A DNA stretch of 5,849 nt from Hyphomicrobiales bacterium (GCA_028290595.1 JAQGJO010000508.1:1-5849); one strand, 5' to 3'; positions 1 to 5,812 are shown, counted from the first letter of the stretch. The notes: generated by a model from the sequence alone, not told the origin. Numbers and translations are program-made.

Positions 1-180
1 CGGAACACCGCGCAGGTTCGGGCTTTGCTTGCTGCGTTCGGCCTGTTTCGCCACTTCCGGCGAGACCCCGGGTGGCGGCGGCGCGGCAGGTTGCTGGGCG
101 AAAGCCGCACTCGCGCCAAGACCCATCGCCAATGCGGCTGACAGACCGGCAAACCGGATATATCTCGCGGAAACAATCAT
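1..180 (-). CDS. Secreted protein of unknown function, N-terminal 60 residues only
   Basis: This reading frame starts at the ATG whose complement is 178-180 and runs off the left edge, so only 60 residues are visible. The start is well supported: on the minus strand a GGGGAGG Shine-Dalgarno sequence lies a few bases before it, and a good promoter is found further upstream (230-257). The N-terminus is a classic Sec signal peptide: a short basic head (R6, R10), a hydrophobic stretch rich in Ala, Leu and Gly (about residues 11-27), and a likely signal peptidase I site after Ala-Phe-Ala at residue 28, before Gln-Gln. The mature protein begins with a Pro/Ala-rich linker (residues 31-38) and then a charged segment. 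No catalytic domain is reached, so I cannot name a function. Periplasmic location is inferred. There is no Cys at the cleavage site, so it is not a lipoprotein. Confidence 0.8.
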   Translation of the reverse strand, partial: MIVSARYIRFAGLSAALAMGLGASAAFAQQPAAPPPPGVSPEVAKQAERSKQSPNLRGVP

Positions 181-229
181 GGACGCCTCCCCTGGTGTCC
201 GGCGGCTGAAACCGCTGCGGCCATCCAAA

Positions 230-257
230 ATTCTAGCACCGTCTTGGCAGCAGGCAA
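230..257 (-). promoter_or_regulatory. Sigma-70-type promoter for the secreted protein gene
   Basis: On the minus strand a TTGCCT -35 box (252-257) is followed by a 16-base spacer and a TAGAAT -10 box (230-235). The -10 matches TATAAT at five of six positions and is preceded by TGC, which makes it an extended -10. Transcription would start near 223, giving a leader of about 43 bases before the ATG at 180. It lies in the 150-base gap downstream of the small membrane protein gene, so the secreted protein probably has its own transcript. I see no other feature in 181-330. Confidence 0.6.
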
Positions 258-330
258 ATGATCAGGCATGCAACACGACGTGACGAAACGGAATTATGCG
301 GTCAATCACTTTACTTTGAACGATTGCACT

Positions 331-651
331 TCAATCGGGCGGCAGGACGCGGTCGCTCTTCACGTCGTCCGGCGCTGCAACGGGCGGCTGCGCGGCGCGA
401 CGATCGTCGCCAGGTAATTTGCAATCGCCGGCGATGGGACAGGCATAGGGCAAGGGCTTTGGCACATCCGGATTGGCGGGATCGACAGCAAGAGGATCAG
501 TTGCAAGCGGCGCGAGGTCGCCGAGCCCATCCGGTGGATGATACCGCACCGCGAGATTGAACCCATAGGCAGCGATGGCGCCAGCGACGACGACCACGGC
601 GATCGAAATCGCCCAGCGCTTCTTCAATCCATCAAGGTTCGGCTTGTTCAT
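331..651 (-). CDS. Small single-pass membrane-anchored hypothetical protein (106 aa)
   Basis: I do not recognise a named family. The protein has a short basic cytoplasmic head (K10, K11, R12), one strongly hydrophobic segment (about residues 13-35, rich in Val, Ala and Ile), then a Pro/Asp/Ala-rich tail expected to lie in the periplasm. By the positive-inside rule it is an N-in, C-out signal anchor. The tail contains two cysteines (C71 and C77, spacing CPIAGDC) that could form a disulfide in the periplasm; this is inference. It ends with TGA at 331-333. The Shine-Dalgarno sequence before the ATG at 651 is weak (GTGGG), so the start is less certain than the frame, though the basic-then-hydrophobic N-terminus fits it. 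The gene lies 87 bases after the regulator gene on the same strand, so read-through from the regulator is possible. That gap shows neither a clear promoter nor a clear terminator. Confidence 0.7.
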   Translation of the reverse strand: MNKPNLDGLKKRWAISIAVVVVAGAIAAYGFNLAVRYHPPDGLGDLAPLATDPLAVDPANPDVPKPLPYACPIAGDCKLPGDDRRAAQPPVAAPDDVKSDRVLPPD

Positions 652-738
652 CTGCCCACACTCTCACAGCGGCAAATCAGGTGCAAACGGCGGATGCAGA
701 CTCAATCGGACGAATTTGAATCGAATCCGAGTTCGCCT

Positions 739-2166
739 TTAAATTTGCGTCGCATAGGTCGACAGCGCGCGGCGATTTTCATCAGTTTCGAGGCGTTGCG
801 ACAGCGACGGCATCGCCCTGTCAGAGCAGTCGGCGCGCGGACAGGTGCGGCACGAGACGCCAATGGGCGTGACGATCTGCGGATCGTCCAGATTGAGGCC
901 GTCGGCGTAGACCAATTGCTTGCCGAAATGCAGGGCACATCCGAGACCCACCGCGAGTTGTCCCACTCTGCTCGGCAGGCCGCCACGCGAGATGCCGCGC
1001 GCGCCGGTGTCGACTGTGCGCGCGACGCAGAAATAGCTTGCGCCATCGGGCATGCGCGACAGTTGCACGCGCAGCATGCCCGGCGTCGCAAAAGCGTCGT
1101 AGACATTCCAGCGCGGACAGGCGGCGCCGAAGCGCGCGATATGAATGCCCGACGCCGAAAAGCGCTTGGAAATATTGCCGGCAATATCGACGCGGATGAG
1201 ATGGAACGGAATGCCCTCGCTGCCGGGACGACGCAAGGTCGTCAGCCGATGACAGATCTGCTCGAAGGAAACGCCGAAGCGATGCTGGAGAATATTGATG
1301 TCATAGCGCGTCGATTTCGCCGAAGCGAAGAAGCGATCATAAGGCATCATGACGGCGGCGGCGAAATAATTCGCCATCGCCGAACCAGCCAGAAAGTCGG
1401 CGACGGGCGAGGTGAACTTGCCGCCGGAAACCGCAGCGTCGATCTCGCGGCGATGACCGAGCAAGGCGATCTGATAGGCGAGCTGGAACGTGCGGCTTGC
1501 CGCCGGCAGCATTTCCGACAACATCAGGCGCCGCGTCAGCGGATTGAAATTGCGCAACAGGCCCGGCATGGCGTCGGCGGGCGCGATCTCCACATCGACC
1601 GCGAAGCGTTCGGCCAGAACCTTCACCAGGTCCTGCTGCAGGGTGAGCAGCGCAAGATTGTTGTCGTGCCACAATGCTTCCGCCGCTTCTTCCAGCTCTG
1701 GAAAATAGTTCAACCGACGCTGCAGGAAATCCGTGACCTCTTCCGACGGCAGACCGACGGGAACCGCCTCCCCTTCGACGTCACCGCCTTCAACCGGGCT
1801 CGTCACCGCGCCGCGGCGGTAGGTCTGGTACAAGGCCAGAAGGGCGCGGGCGATGCTCGGCAAGGTCGTCACGACATCCTTGACGTCGCTTGCCTTGATG
1901 TCCTGCGCATCGAAGGCCGGATCGGACAGAGCTTCCATGAGATCGGCCGCAAGCCTGCTGTCGTCCTCGCCGCCAAGCGCCGTCAGATCGACCTTGAACC
2001 GCTCTGCCAGCCGCAAGAGCACATTCACGGTGACGGGGCGCTGGTTCGATTCCAGCAGGTTCAGATAGCTCGGCGAAATGCCGAGTTCAGCCGCCATCTG
2101 CGTCTGGGTGAATTTCTGTTCCTGACGAACGCGACGCAATTTGCCGCCGATCCGAACTGCGCGCAT
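739..2166 (-). CDS. ScfR/RamB-family XRE transcriptional regulator (short-chain acyl-CoA regulator type)
   Basis: This 475-residue DNA-binding regulator is divergent from aceA. Residues about 8-62 form an XRE/Cro helix-turn-helix; TQTQMAAELG (20-29) is helix 2 and SPSYLNLLESNQ (31-42) the recognition helix, the 'GISPSYLN..E.NQRP' signature of this family. The middle (about 185-310) matches the IrrE/ImmA-like (DUF955) region, but the stretch around residues 226-236 (TFQLAYQIALL) has no HExxH zinc motif, so no peptidase activity is expected. The C-terminal part (about 320-475) is DUF2083-like and contains a conserved-looking cysteine cluster: C410, C439, C442 and C447 (CRTCPRADC). Family knowledge: RamB of Corynebacterium and Mycobacterium controls aceA and acetate genes, and PccR of Rhodobacter controls propionyl-CoA carboxylase; the group senses short-chain acyl-CoA status. 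Inference: this one controls aceA and itself. The start at 2166 gives the usual family N-terminus and fits a promoter about 30 bases upstream, although the Shine-Dalgarno sequence is poor. Repressor or activator role cannot be told from sequence. Confidence 0.9.
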   Translation of the reverse strand: MRAVRIGGKLRRVRQEQKFTQTQMAAELGISPSYLNLLESNQRPVTVNVLLRLAERFKVDLTALGGEDDSRLAADLMEALSDPAFDAQDIKASDVKDVVTTLPSIARALLALYQTYRRGAVTSPVEGGDVEGEAVPVGLPSEEVTDFLQRRLNYFPELEEAAEALWHDNNLALLTLQQDLVKVLAERFAVDVEIAPADAMPGLLRNFNPLTRRLMLSEMLPAASRTFQLAYQIALLGHRREIDAAVSGGKFTSPVADFLAGSAMANYFAAAVMMPYDRFFASAKSTRYDINILQHRFGVSFEQICHRLTTLRRPGSEGIPFHLIRVDIAGNISKRFSASGIHIARFGAACPRWNVYDAFATPGMLRVQLSRMPDGASYFCVARTVDTGARGISRGGLPSRVGQLAVGLGCALHFGKQLVYADGLNLDDPQIVTPIGVSCRTCPRADCSDRAMPSLSQRLETDENRRALSTYATQI

Positions 2167-2194
2167 GTCTGGCCCAAGCTAGATTTACAAAAAT

Positions 2195-2223
2195 ATTACA
2201 TATTACAACTTAGTGTTTGTCAA
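2195..2223 (-). promoter_or_regulatory. Near-consensus sigma-70 promoter of the regulator gene
   Basis: On the minus strand there is a perfect TTGACA -35 box (2218-2223), a 17-base spacer and a TGTAAT -10 box (2195-2200; five of six matches to TATAAT). Transcription would begin near 2188, leaving a leader of about 20 bases before the ATG at 2166. The -35 box sits inside a TTTG-N-CAAA palindrome (2216-2224), and the spacer and -10 contain a 7-base tandem repeat (ATATTAC at 2193-2199 and 2200-2206, plus strand). Such a strong promoter with a palindrome over the -35 would suit negative autoregulation. Confidence 0.7.
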
Positions 2224-2224
2224 A
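2216..2224. promoter_or_regulatory. Candidate operator, TTTG-N-CAAA palindrome
   Basis: TTTGTCAAA is a perfect palindrome of four-base arms around one base. From memory, published ScfR/RamB sites centre on TTTGCAAA, so this is that core with one base inserted. A second near-match, TTTACAAA (2184-2191), lies just downstream of the regulator's -10. The two are centred about 32 bases apart, near three helical turns, and bracket the regulator promoter. Assigning them to this regulator is inference from position and motif likeness only. Confidence 0.4.
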
Positions 2225-2233
2225 TTGCGCATT

Positions 2234-2260
2234 AATTTCAAGTAAACCCATCAATTTCAA
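2234..2260. repeat. Direct repeats AATTTCAA upstream of the aceA -10 box, possible activator site
   Basis: AATTTCAA occurs at 2234-2241 and again at 2253-2260, in the same orientation, 19 bases apart start to start (close to two helical turns). The second copy covers roughly -33 to -26 relative to the start site predicted from the TAAAAT box at 2274-2279. A further short repeat, ATTGCGC, occurs at 2224-2230 and 2267-2273. In an AT-rich stretch such short repeats can arise by chance. Their regular spacing and position next to the promoter make them plausible protein-binding sites. Confidence 0.3.
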
Positions 2261-2273
2261 ATATTTATTGCGC

Positions 2274-2279
2274 TAAAAT
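2274..2279 (+). promoter_or_regulatory. Candidate aceA -10 box lacking a -35
   Basis: TAAAAT matches the -10 consensus at five of six positions. At the expected distance upstream (2251-2256, TCAATT) nothing resembles TTGACA. A -10 without a -35, preceded by direct repeats, is the usual layout of an activator-dependent promoter. It would give a start near 2286 and a leader of about 75 bases before aceA. An alternative start from TTGTCA at 2217-2222 lacks a convincing -10. Confidence 0.35.
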
Positions 2280-2303
2280 GACGCTTACAACATTCTCCGC
2301 CGC

Positions 2304-2338
2304 AATGCCTGACGGGCATTCAATCGGCGTCAGCGCCG
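2304..2338 (+). promoter_or_regulatory. Two hairpins in the aceA leader
   Basis: The predicted aceA leader contains two adjacent perfect stem-loops. AATGCC (2304-2309) pairs with GGCATT (2315-2320) across a five-base loop, and CGGCG (2325-2329) pairs with CGCCG (2334-2338) across the loop TCAG. They end 12 bases before the GGAG ribosome site (2351-2354). No U-tract follows, so they are not an intrinsic terminator. They might protect the mRNA or be chance structure in GC-rich DNA. Confidence 0.3.
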
Positions 2339-2360
2339 TTTATGACAAGCGGAGTAAAAA

Positions 2361-3632
2361 ATGTCTGCATCCTATTCTCCCCCGATCCGCCGCGACTATG
2401 CGATGGCAGACGTCAGCCGCCTGTCCGGCAGCGTTCGCATCGAGCACACGCTGGCCAGGATCGGCGCAGCGCGGCTGCGCGCCCTGCTGGCGGAGCGCCC
2501 GTTCGTGCGCGCACTGGGCGCCATGACCGGCAATCAGGCGGTCCAGCAGGTCAAAGGTGGCCTCGAGGCTATCTATCTCTCGGGATGGCAGGTCGCGGCC
2601 GACGCCAACAATGCCGGGCAGATGTATCCGGACCAGTCGCTGTATCCCTCCTCGTCGGTGCCTGATGTGGTTCGGCGCATCAACAATGCCCTGCAGCGCG
2701 CCGATCAGATCGCCCGCATGGAGAACGATGCCTCGACCCATTGGTTCGCGCCGATCGTGGCCGATGCGGAGGCCGGTTTCGGCGGACCGCTCAATGCGTT
2801 CGAACTGATGAAGAGCATGATCGAGGCCGGCGCCGCGGGCGTTCACTTCGAGGATCAGCTCGCCTCGGAAAAGAAGTGCGGCCATCTCGGCGGCAAGGTG
2901 CTGGTGCCGACGCAGACCTTCATCCGCACGCTGAACGCGGCGCGGCTGGCGGCCGATGTCTGCGGCGTCGACACGATCGTCTGCGCCCGCACCGACGCCC
3001 ATTCGGCGACGCTCATCACCTCGGATATCGACGACTACGATCTCGCCTTCATCGATCGTTCCAGCCGCACGGGCGAGGGCTTTTACCGGCTCAAGCAGGG
3101 CAATCATCATTCCGTGGAGCACGCCATTGCGCGCGGCCTCGCCTATGCGCCCTATTCCGATCTGATCTGGTGGGAAACCTCCGAGCCTGATCTCGGCGAA
3201 GCGCGCGAGTTCGCGCAGGAAATGCATCGCCAGCATCCCGACAGGCTTCTGGCCTATAATTGCTCGCCCTCATTCAACTGGCGCGCCAAGCTCGACGTGG
3301 GGACGATCGAGAACTTCCAGGAGCAGATCGCCGCCATGGGCTATCGCTTCCAGTTCGTGACCTTGGCGGGCTTTCATGCCCTCAACCTGTCGATGTTCGA
3401 ACTGGCGAAGGGCTATTCGCGCCGTGGAATGGGCGCCTACTCGGAAATGCAGGAACGCGAGTTCGCGGCGCAGGCCAACGGTTTCACCGCCGTACGCCAC
3501 CAGCGCGAAGTCGGCACCGGCTATTTCGACGCGGTCGCCATGGCCATTTCCGGCGGCAAATCCTCGACGACGGCCATGGCCGGTTCGACCGAGGCGGACC
3601 AGTTCCGGTCTACCCGCGAGGCGGCCGAATAA
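2361..3632 (+). CDS. aceA: Isocitrate lyase (EC 4.1.3.1)
   Basis: Isocitrate lyase cleaves isocitrate to glyoxylate and succinate, the first step of the glyoxylate shunt that lets cells grow on acetate or fatty acids without losing carbon as CO2. It is a cytoplasmic, Mg-dependent, normally tetrameric enzyme. The 423 residues match the short bacterial form (E. coli 434, M. tuberculosis ICL1 428). The signature KKCGH is at residues 171-175, so C173 is the catalytic cysteine. Other family segments are present in order: [11 protein letters not shown] (74-84), the metal-site region ADAEAGFGG (134-142, D135), VHFEDQ (161-166), WWETSEPD (270-277), NCSPSFNW (300-307) and the C-terminal lid region around [14 protein letters not shown] (402-415). 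Nothing is missing. The ATG at 2361 follows GGAG (2351-2354) by six bases. It is divergent from the ScfR/RamB-type regulator and followed by the DUF4170-like gene. Malate synthase, the partner enzyme, is not in the window. Side activity on methylisocitrate is possible but not readable from sequence. Confidence 0.97.
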   Translation: MSASYSPPIRRDYAMADVSRLSGSVRIEHTLARIGAARLRALLAERPFVRALGAMTGNQAVQQVKGGLEAIYLSGWQVAADANNAGQMYPDQSLYPSSSVPDVVRRINNALQRADQIARMENDASTHWFAPIVADAEAGFGGPLNAFELMKSMIEAGAAGVHFEDQLASEKKCGHLGGKVLVPTQTFIRTLNAARLAADVCGVDTIVCARTDAHSATLITSDIDDYDLAFIDRSSRTGEGFYRLKQGNHHSVEHAIARGLAYAPYSDLIWWETSEPDLGEAREFAQEMHRQHPDRLLAYNCSPSFNWRAKLDVGTIENFQEQIAAMGYRFQFVTLAGFHALNLSMFELAKGYSRRGMGAYSEMQEREFAAQANGFTAVRHQREVGTGYFDAVAMAISGGKSSTTAMAGSTEADQFRSTREAAE

Positions 3633-3677
3633 GACGCGTTTCCAACTCGTTCAACTCAAGTCACACAGGAGCATGTC

Positions 3678-3893
3678 ATGAAGGAGCAATTCTGGGTTGT
3701 CGGCGGCGAATATTCCGATCTCGATTTCCGCCGCCTGATCGAAGGCACGAGCCAGACTCACGGGCCGTTCGAGAGTTATGAGGCGGCGGAAAAGGTCTGG
3801 CGCGACTGTTCCCTCGCCAATCGCTTCGAAGCCTGCGCGCGCTTTTCGATCGTCACGTCGGCGGTCAGCGCTGCGCGGCGCCAGGCTGCTTAG
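3678..3893 (+). CDS. DUF4170-like small protein downstream of aceA
   Basis: This 71-residue soluble protein has no signal peptide or membrane segment. It opens with KEQFWVVGGEYSD (2-14), carries GPFESYEAAEKVW (29-41) and ends a compact core with RFSIVT (55-60), followed by an Ala/Arg tail. I recognise this from memory as the DUF4170 pattern, a short family found widely in alphaproteobacteria with no known function. The F-W-V-V-G-G opening plus 'GPF.SY..A...W' suggests a small alpha/beta fold. The start at 3678 is fixed by AGGAG (3667-3671) six bases upstream; an ATG at 3673 is stopped at once by TGA. The gene lies 45 bases after the aceA stop with no terminator or clear promoter in between, and a hairpin terminator follows 13 bases after its stop. 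It is therefore most likely cotranscribed with aceA. A role connected to isocitrate lyase or acetate growth is inferred from that only. Confidence 0.85.
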   Translation: MKEQFWVVGGEYSDLDFRRLIEGTSQTHGPFESYEAAEKVWRDCSLANRFEACARFSIVTSAVSAARRQAA

Positions 3894-3906
3894 GCTGGTC
3901 AAATAA

Positions 3907-3942
3907 AAAGGCCGCTCCGCACGCAAGCGCAGAGCGACCTTT
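3907..3942. terminator. Intrinsic terminator, probably bidirectional
   Basis: AAAGG (3907-3911) pairs with CCTTT (3938-3942). After one C/A mismatch, CGCTC (3913-3917) pairs with GAGCG (3932-3936); the loop (3918-3931) can form a further CGC/GCG pairing. On the plus strand it ends the aceA-DUF4170 transcript, with only a short T run. On the minus strand the stem is followed by TTTTTATTT, a better T tract, so it can also stop transcripts arriving from the convergent ThDP enzyme gene. Confidence 0.7.
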
Positions 3943-3951
3943 GTTCGGGAT

Positions 3952-4069
3952 TGTCATTCCCGCCAAGCGAAGCGCAGAGCGGGAATCCAGGAGCAACGTG
4001 ACGGCCCAACGTAGCGGCCCTTGGCTTCTGGATCCCCGCTCACCCGCTACGCGGGCGTCGGGGATGACA
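3952..4069. repeat. Compound palindromic intergenic repeat (Rhizobiales-type, MITE/REP-like)
   Basis: The element has matching outer ends: TGTCATTCCCG (3952-3962) and CGGGGATGACA (4059-4069), complementary except for one base. Inside are two lateral hairpins. One is ATTCCCGC (3956-3963) with GCGGGAAT (3979-3986). The other is ATCCCCG (4032-4038) with CGGGGAT (4059-4065), which encloses CCCGC (4043-4047) with GCGGG (4051-4055). A middle stem joins ATCCAG (3985-3990) to CTGGAT (4028-4033). As single-stranded nucleic acid it could fold either as a long hairpin or as a cross-shaped structure. From memory, sequences of this form are dispersed in many copies in Bradyrhizobium and relatives. No transposase is present, so it would be non-autonomous if mobile. 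It lies between convergent genes. Confidence 0.75.
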
Positions 4070-4078
4070 GTTTTCCTC

Positions 4079-5785
4079 TTAAGCGCGCGTGCGCACGATC
4101 ACGTTCAGCGTCGCCTGCTGGCCCTGGGCCACTTTGTCGAGCGCCTTCTCGATGGCGGGTATGAGCTTCGCCGGGTCTTCGACACGGGCGCCGTAACCGC
4201 CGAAGGCTTCGGTGATCTTCTCGTAGTCCGCCGACGGCGTCAGATCGACGATCGGCAGGCTGTTGGCCTTGGAGGCGAGGCCGTCCGGATACATCGCCGT
4301 TGTCGCGCGGCGCACGGCGAACCATTGCGAATTGTTCATCACCATGGTCAGGGTCGGCAGCTTTTCCGCGTTGCCGACGAAATGCGCGGCTGTCGGGCAG
4401 CCGAACATGTAGGAGCCGTCGCCGACCGTCGAGATGACCTGGCGCTCAGGCGCAGCGACCTTGGCGCCGAGCGCCTGGCCGAGACCCATGCCGAGCGCGC
4501 CGGAACTGGTCGACAGAAAGCCGCCCGGCTGTTCGATCTCAAGGAACGGATAGGGTGCGCCCAACTCCTCGACGATGATGGCGTTCTTGTCCTTCACCTG
4601 GTTGAGGCAATGGGCGATCCACGGATAGGCGATCGGCGAAGAGGTCGATACTGCCTGCACCGCCTTCTTGCGCTGTTCGATGAGCGCCGCGCGTTGTTCG
4701 GCAAAGTGAGCGCGGCGCTTGTCGACCGCGGCCTGCTTGCCCTTCAGCTTGATCTTCAACATCTCGTTCAGCATCACCAGCGCCGCGCCCGGTTCACCCG
4801 AGATCGCCAGATCCATCTGGAAGCCGCGGAACGGGAAGGTGCGGAAATGCGGATCGGTCGCGATGTGGATCAGCTTGGCGTTCGGATTCGGCTGAATGTT
4901 GCGCGGCACCCACGGCACCGGCGAATCAAGCACGATGATCACATCGGCGGCCTGCAGCGCCGGGCCATTGACGAGACCCAGGTTCATCGGATTGCTCGAC
5001 GCGATCGAGGCCTGCGGGCCGGTCAGAACCGAAATCGCATGCTCCTGGGCGATCTGGCCGAGCGCCGCAAACGTATGCGGGCGGGCCATGCTCGTCGTCA
5101 CGATAACCGGGTTCTCAGCCGCGGCGATCATGTCGGCGGCCAGTTCCAGTGCTTCGGCGGAAGGCACCGAAGCCATGGTGCCGACCTTGCGGGCACGCGG
5201 CAACGGACCAGCGCCGAGCTCCGTATTGCCGAGCACTTCGCGCGGCAGGGTCAGATAAACCGGGCCGCGCGGCTCGGTCATCGCGATGTCGACGGCGCGG
5301 GCGACAATCGTGTTGACCGGCTGGCCTTCGCGCAATTCGTAATCCCATTTCACATGCTCGCGAACGATCGAGGCCTGATCGAAATTTTCCTGCGCCCAAT
5401 GGATCGGCACGTCGCGAGACCCGGCATGGCCGGTCTCAGTAAGCGGCGTGCGGCCGGCCGCCAGCAGGATCGGAACGCTGTCGCGGGTGGCATTCATCAG
5501 CGCACAGATGGTGTTGGCTGTGCCGACATTCACGTGAACCATGACCGCAGCCATATTGCCGCTGACCTTGTAATAGCCGGTCGCCATGGCGACGGCGACG
5601 TTCTCGTGCGGGACGGTGACGAACTCGGGCAGGATGCCGCCCTTGGTCCGCGCCTGCAGGATGCCTTCGATGATCGGGGCGAAGTCGGTGCCGCCATTGG
5701 CGAAAACGTGGTTGATTCCGGAATTCTTGAGCGCCGCCATGTAGGATTCGGCGACCGTCTGCCCTGCAGGCTGATGGATGTTCAT
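4079..5785 (-). CDS. ThDP-dependent enzyme, acetolactate synthase/benzoylformate decarboxylase superfamily, substrate unknown
   Basis: The 568-residue protein has the three-domain layout of this superfamily. The N-terminal Pyr domain (about 8-185) carries the cofactor-activating glutamate at E61 (VPHEN) and the segment HVNVGTANT (84-92). A central domain spans about 205-340. The C-terminal PP domain (about 385-560) carries the ThDP/Mg motif starting GDG at 455-457 and ending NN at 484-485. Such enzymes decarboxylate 2-oxo acids or join or break C-C bonds next to a carbonyl; they are cytoplasmic. HVNVGTANT replaces the usual SGPGATN of acetolactate synthase, and NNSQWFAVRR replaces the usual NNxxxG, so true acetolactate synthase is unlikely. 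No small subunit is nearby. Homologues are usually labelled only 'thiamine pyrophosphate-requiring protein'. The substrate could be an aromatic or branched 2-oxo acid, but the sequence does not say. The ATG at 5785 follows a strong GGGAGG (5790-5795). It converges on the aceA operon. Confidence 0.9.
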   Translation of the reverse strand: MNIHQPAGQTVAESYMAALKNSGINHVFANGGTDFAPIIEGILQARTKGGILPEFVTVPHENVAVAMATGYYKVSGNMAAVMVHVNVGTANTICALMNATRDSVPILLAAGRTPLTETGHAGSRDVPIHWAQENFDQASIVREHVKWDYELREGQPVNTIVARAVDIAMTEPRGPVYLTLPREVLGNTELGAGPLPRARKVGTMASVPSAEALELAADMIAAAENPVIVTTSMARPHTFAALGQIAQEHAISVLTGPQASIASSNPMNLGLVNGPALQAADVIIVLDSPVPWVPRNIQPNPNAKLIHIATDPHFRTFPFRGFQMDLAISGEPGAALVMLNEMLKIKLKGKQAAVDKRRAHFAEQRAALIEQRKKAVQAVSTSSPIAYPWIAHCLNQVKDKNAIIVEELGAPYPFLEIEQPGGFLSTSSGALGMGLGQALGAKVAAPERQVISTVGDGSYMFGCPTAAHFVGNAEKLPTLTMVMNNSQWFAVRRATTAMYPDGLASKANSLPIVDLTPSADYEKITEAFGGYGARVEDPAKLIPAIEKALDKVAQGQQATLNVIVRTRA

Positions 5786-5789
5786 AATA

Positions 5790-5812
5790 CCTCCCGACCG
5801 GGCATTTCCCGG
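5790..5812 (-). promoter_or_regulatory. Ribosome binding site with an adjoining hairpin, upstream of the ThDP enzyme gene
   Basis: In the minus-strand mRNA, CCGGG (complement of 5808-5812) can pair with CCCGG (complement of 5798-5802) across a five-base loop. Two bases later comes the GGGAGG Shine-Dalgarno sequence (5790-5795), four bases before the ATG. The hairpin touches the ribosome-binding footprint without covering the Shine-Dalgarno itself. It could influence translation or be incidental. The gene's promoter is not recognisable in the 64 bases available before the window edge. Confidence 0.4.

Noticed and set aside
29..283. Plus-strand open frame of 84 codons over the left edge
   Set aside because: The minus strand here encodes a convincing signal peptide with ribosome site and promoter; the plus frame has none of these.
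258..560. Plus-strand open frame of 100 codons over the small membrane protein gene
   Set aside because: It is almost entirely Arg, Ala, Asp and His, with no ribosome site. The minus-strand reading gives a basic head, transmembrane helix and sensible tail.
696..738. Repeats of GAATC and a possible TCGGA/TCCGA stem after the regulator gene, considered as a terminator
   Set aside because: The stem is only five bases with a long loop and no T tract on either strand, so it does not qualify.
2193..2206. Tandem ATATTAC repeat considered as the start of a CRISPR or iteron array
   Set aside because: Only two adjacent 7-base copies exist, with no spacers or further copies; it lies within the regulator promoter.
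538..2235. Open frame of 565 codons on the plus strand across the regulator gene
   Set aside because: It is antisense to a gene with clear family motifs, is extremely rich in Arg, Ala and Gln, has no recognisable domain, and would run through the regulator's promoter. It is a by-product of GC-rich codon use on the other strand.
2340..3236. Open frame of 298 codons on the minus strand across aceA
   Set aside because: It is antisense to a complete isocitrate lyase, has Arg/Gly/Ala-rich composition and no ribosome site or family motif.
3952..4069. Cloverleaf-like fold considered as a tRNA or structured regulatory RNA
   Set aside because: There is no T-loop GTTCRA or anticodon arm of the right size, and the paired halves look like dispersed intergenic repeats instead.
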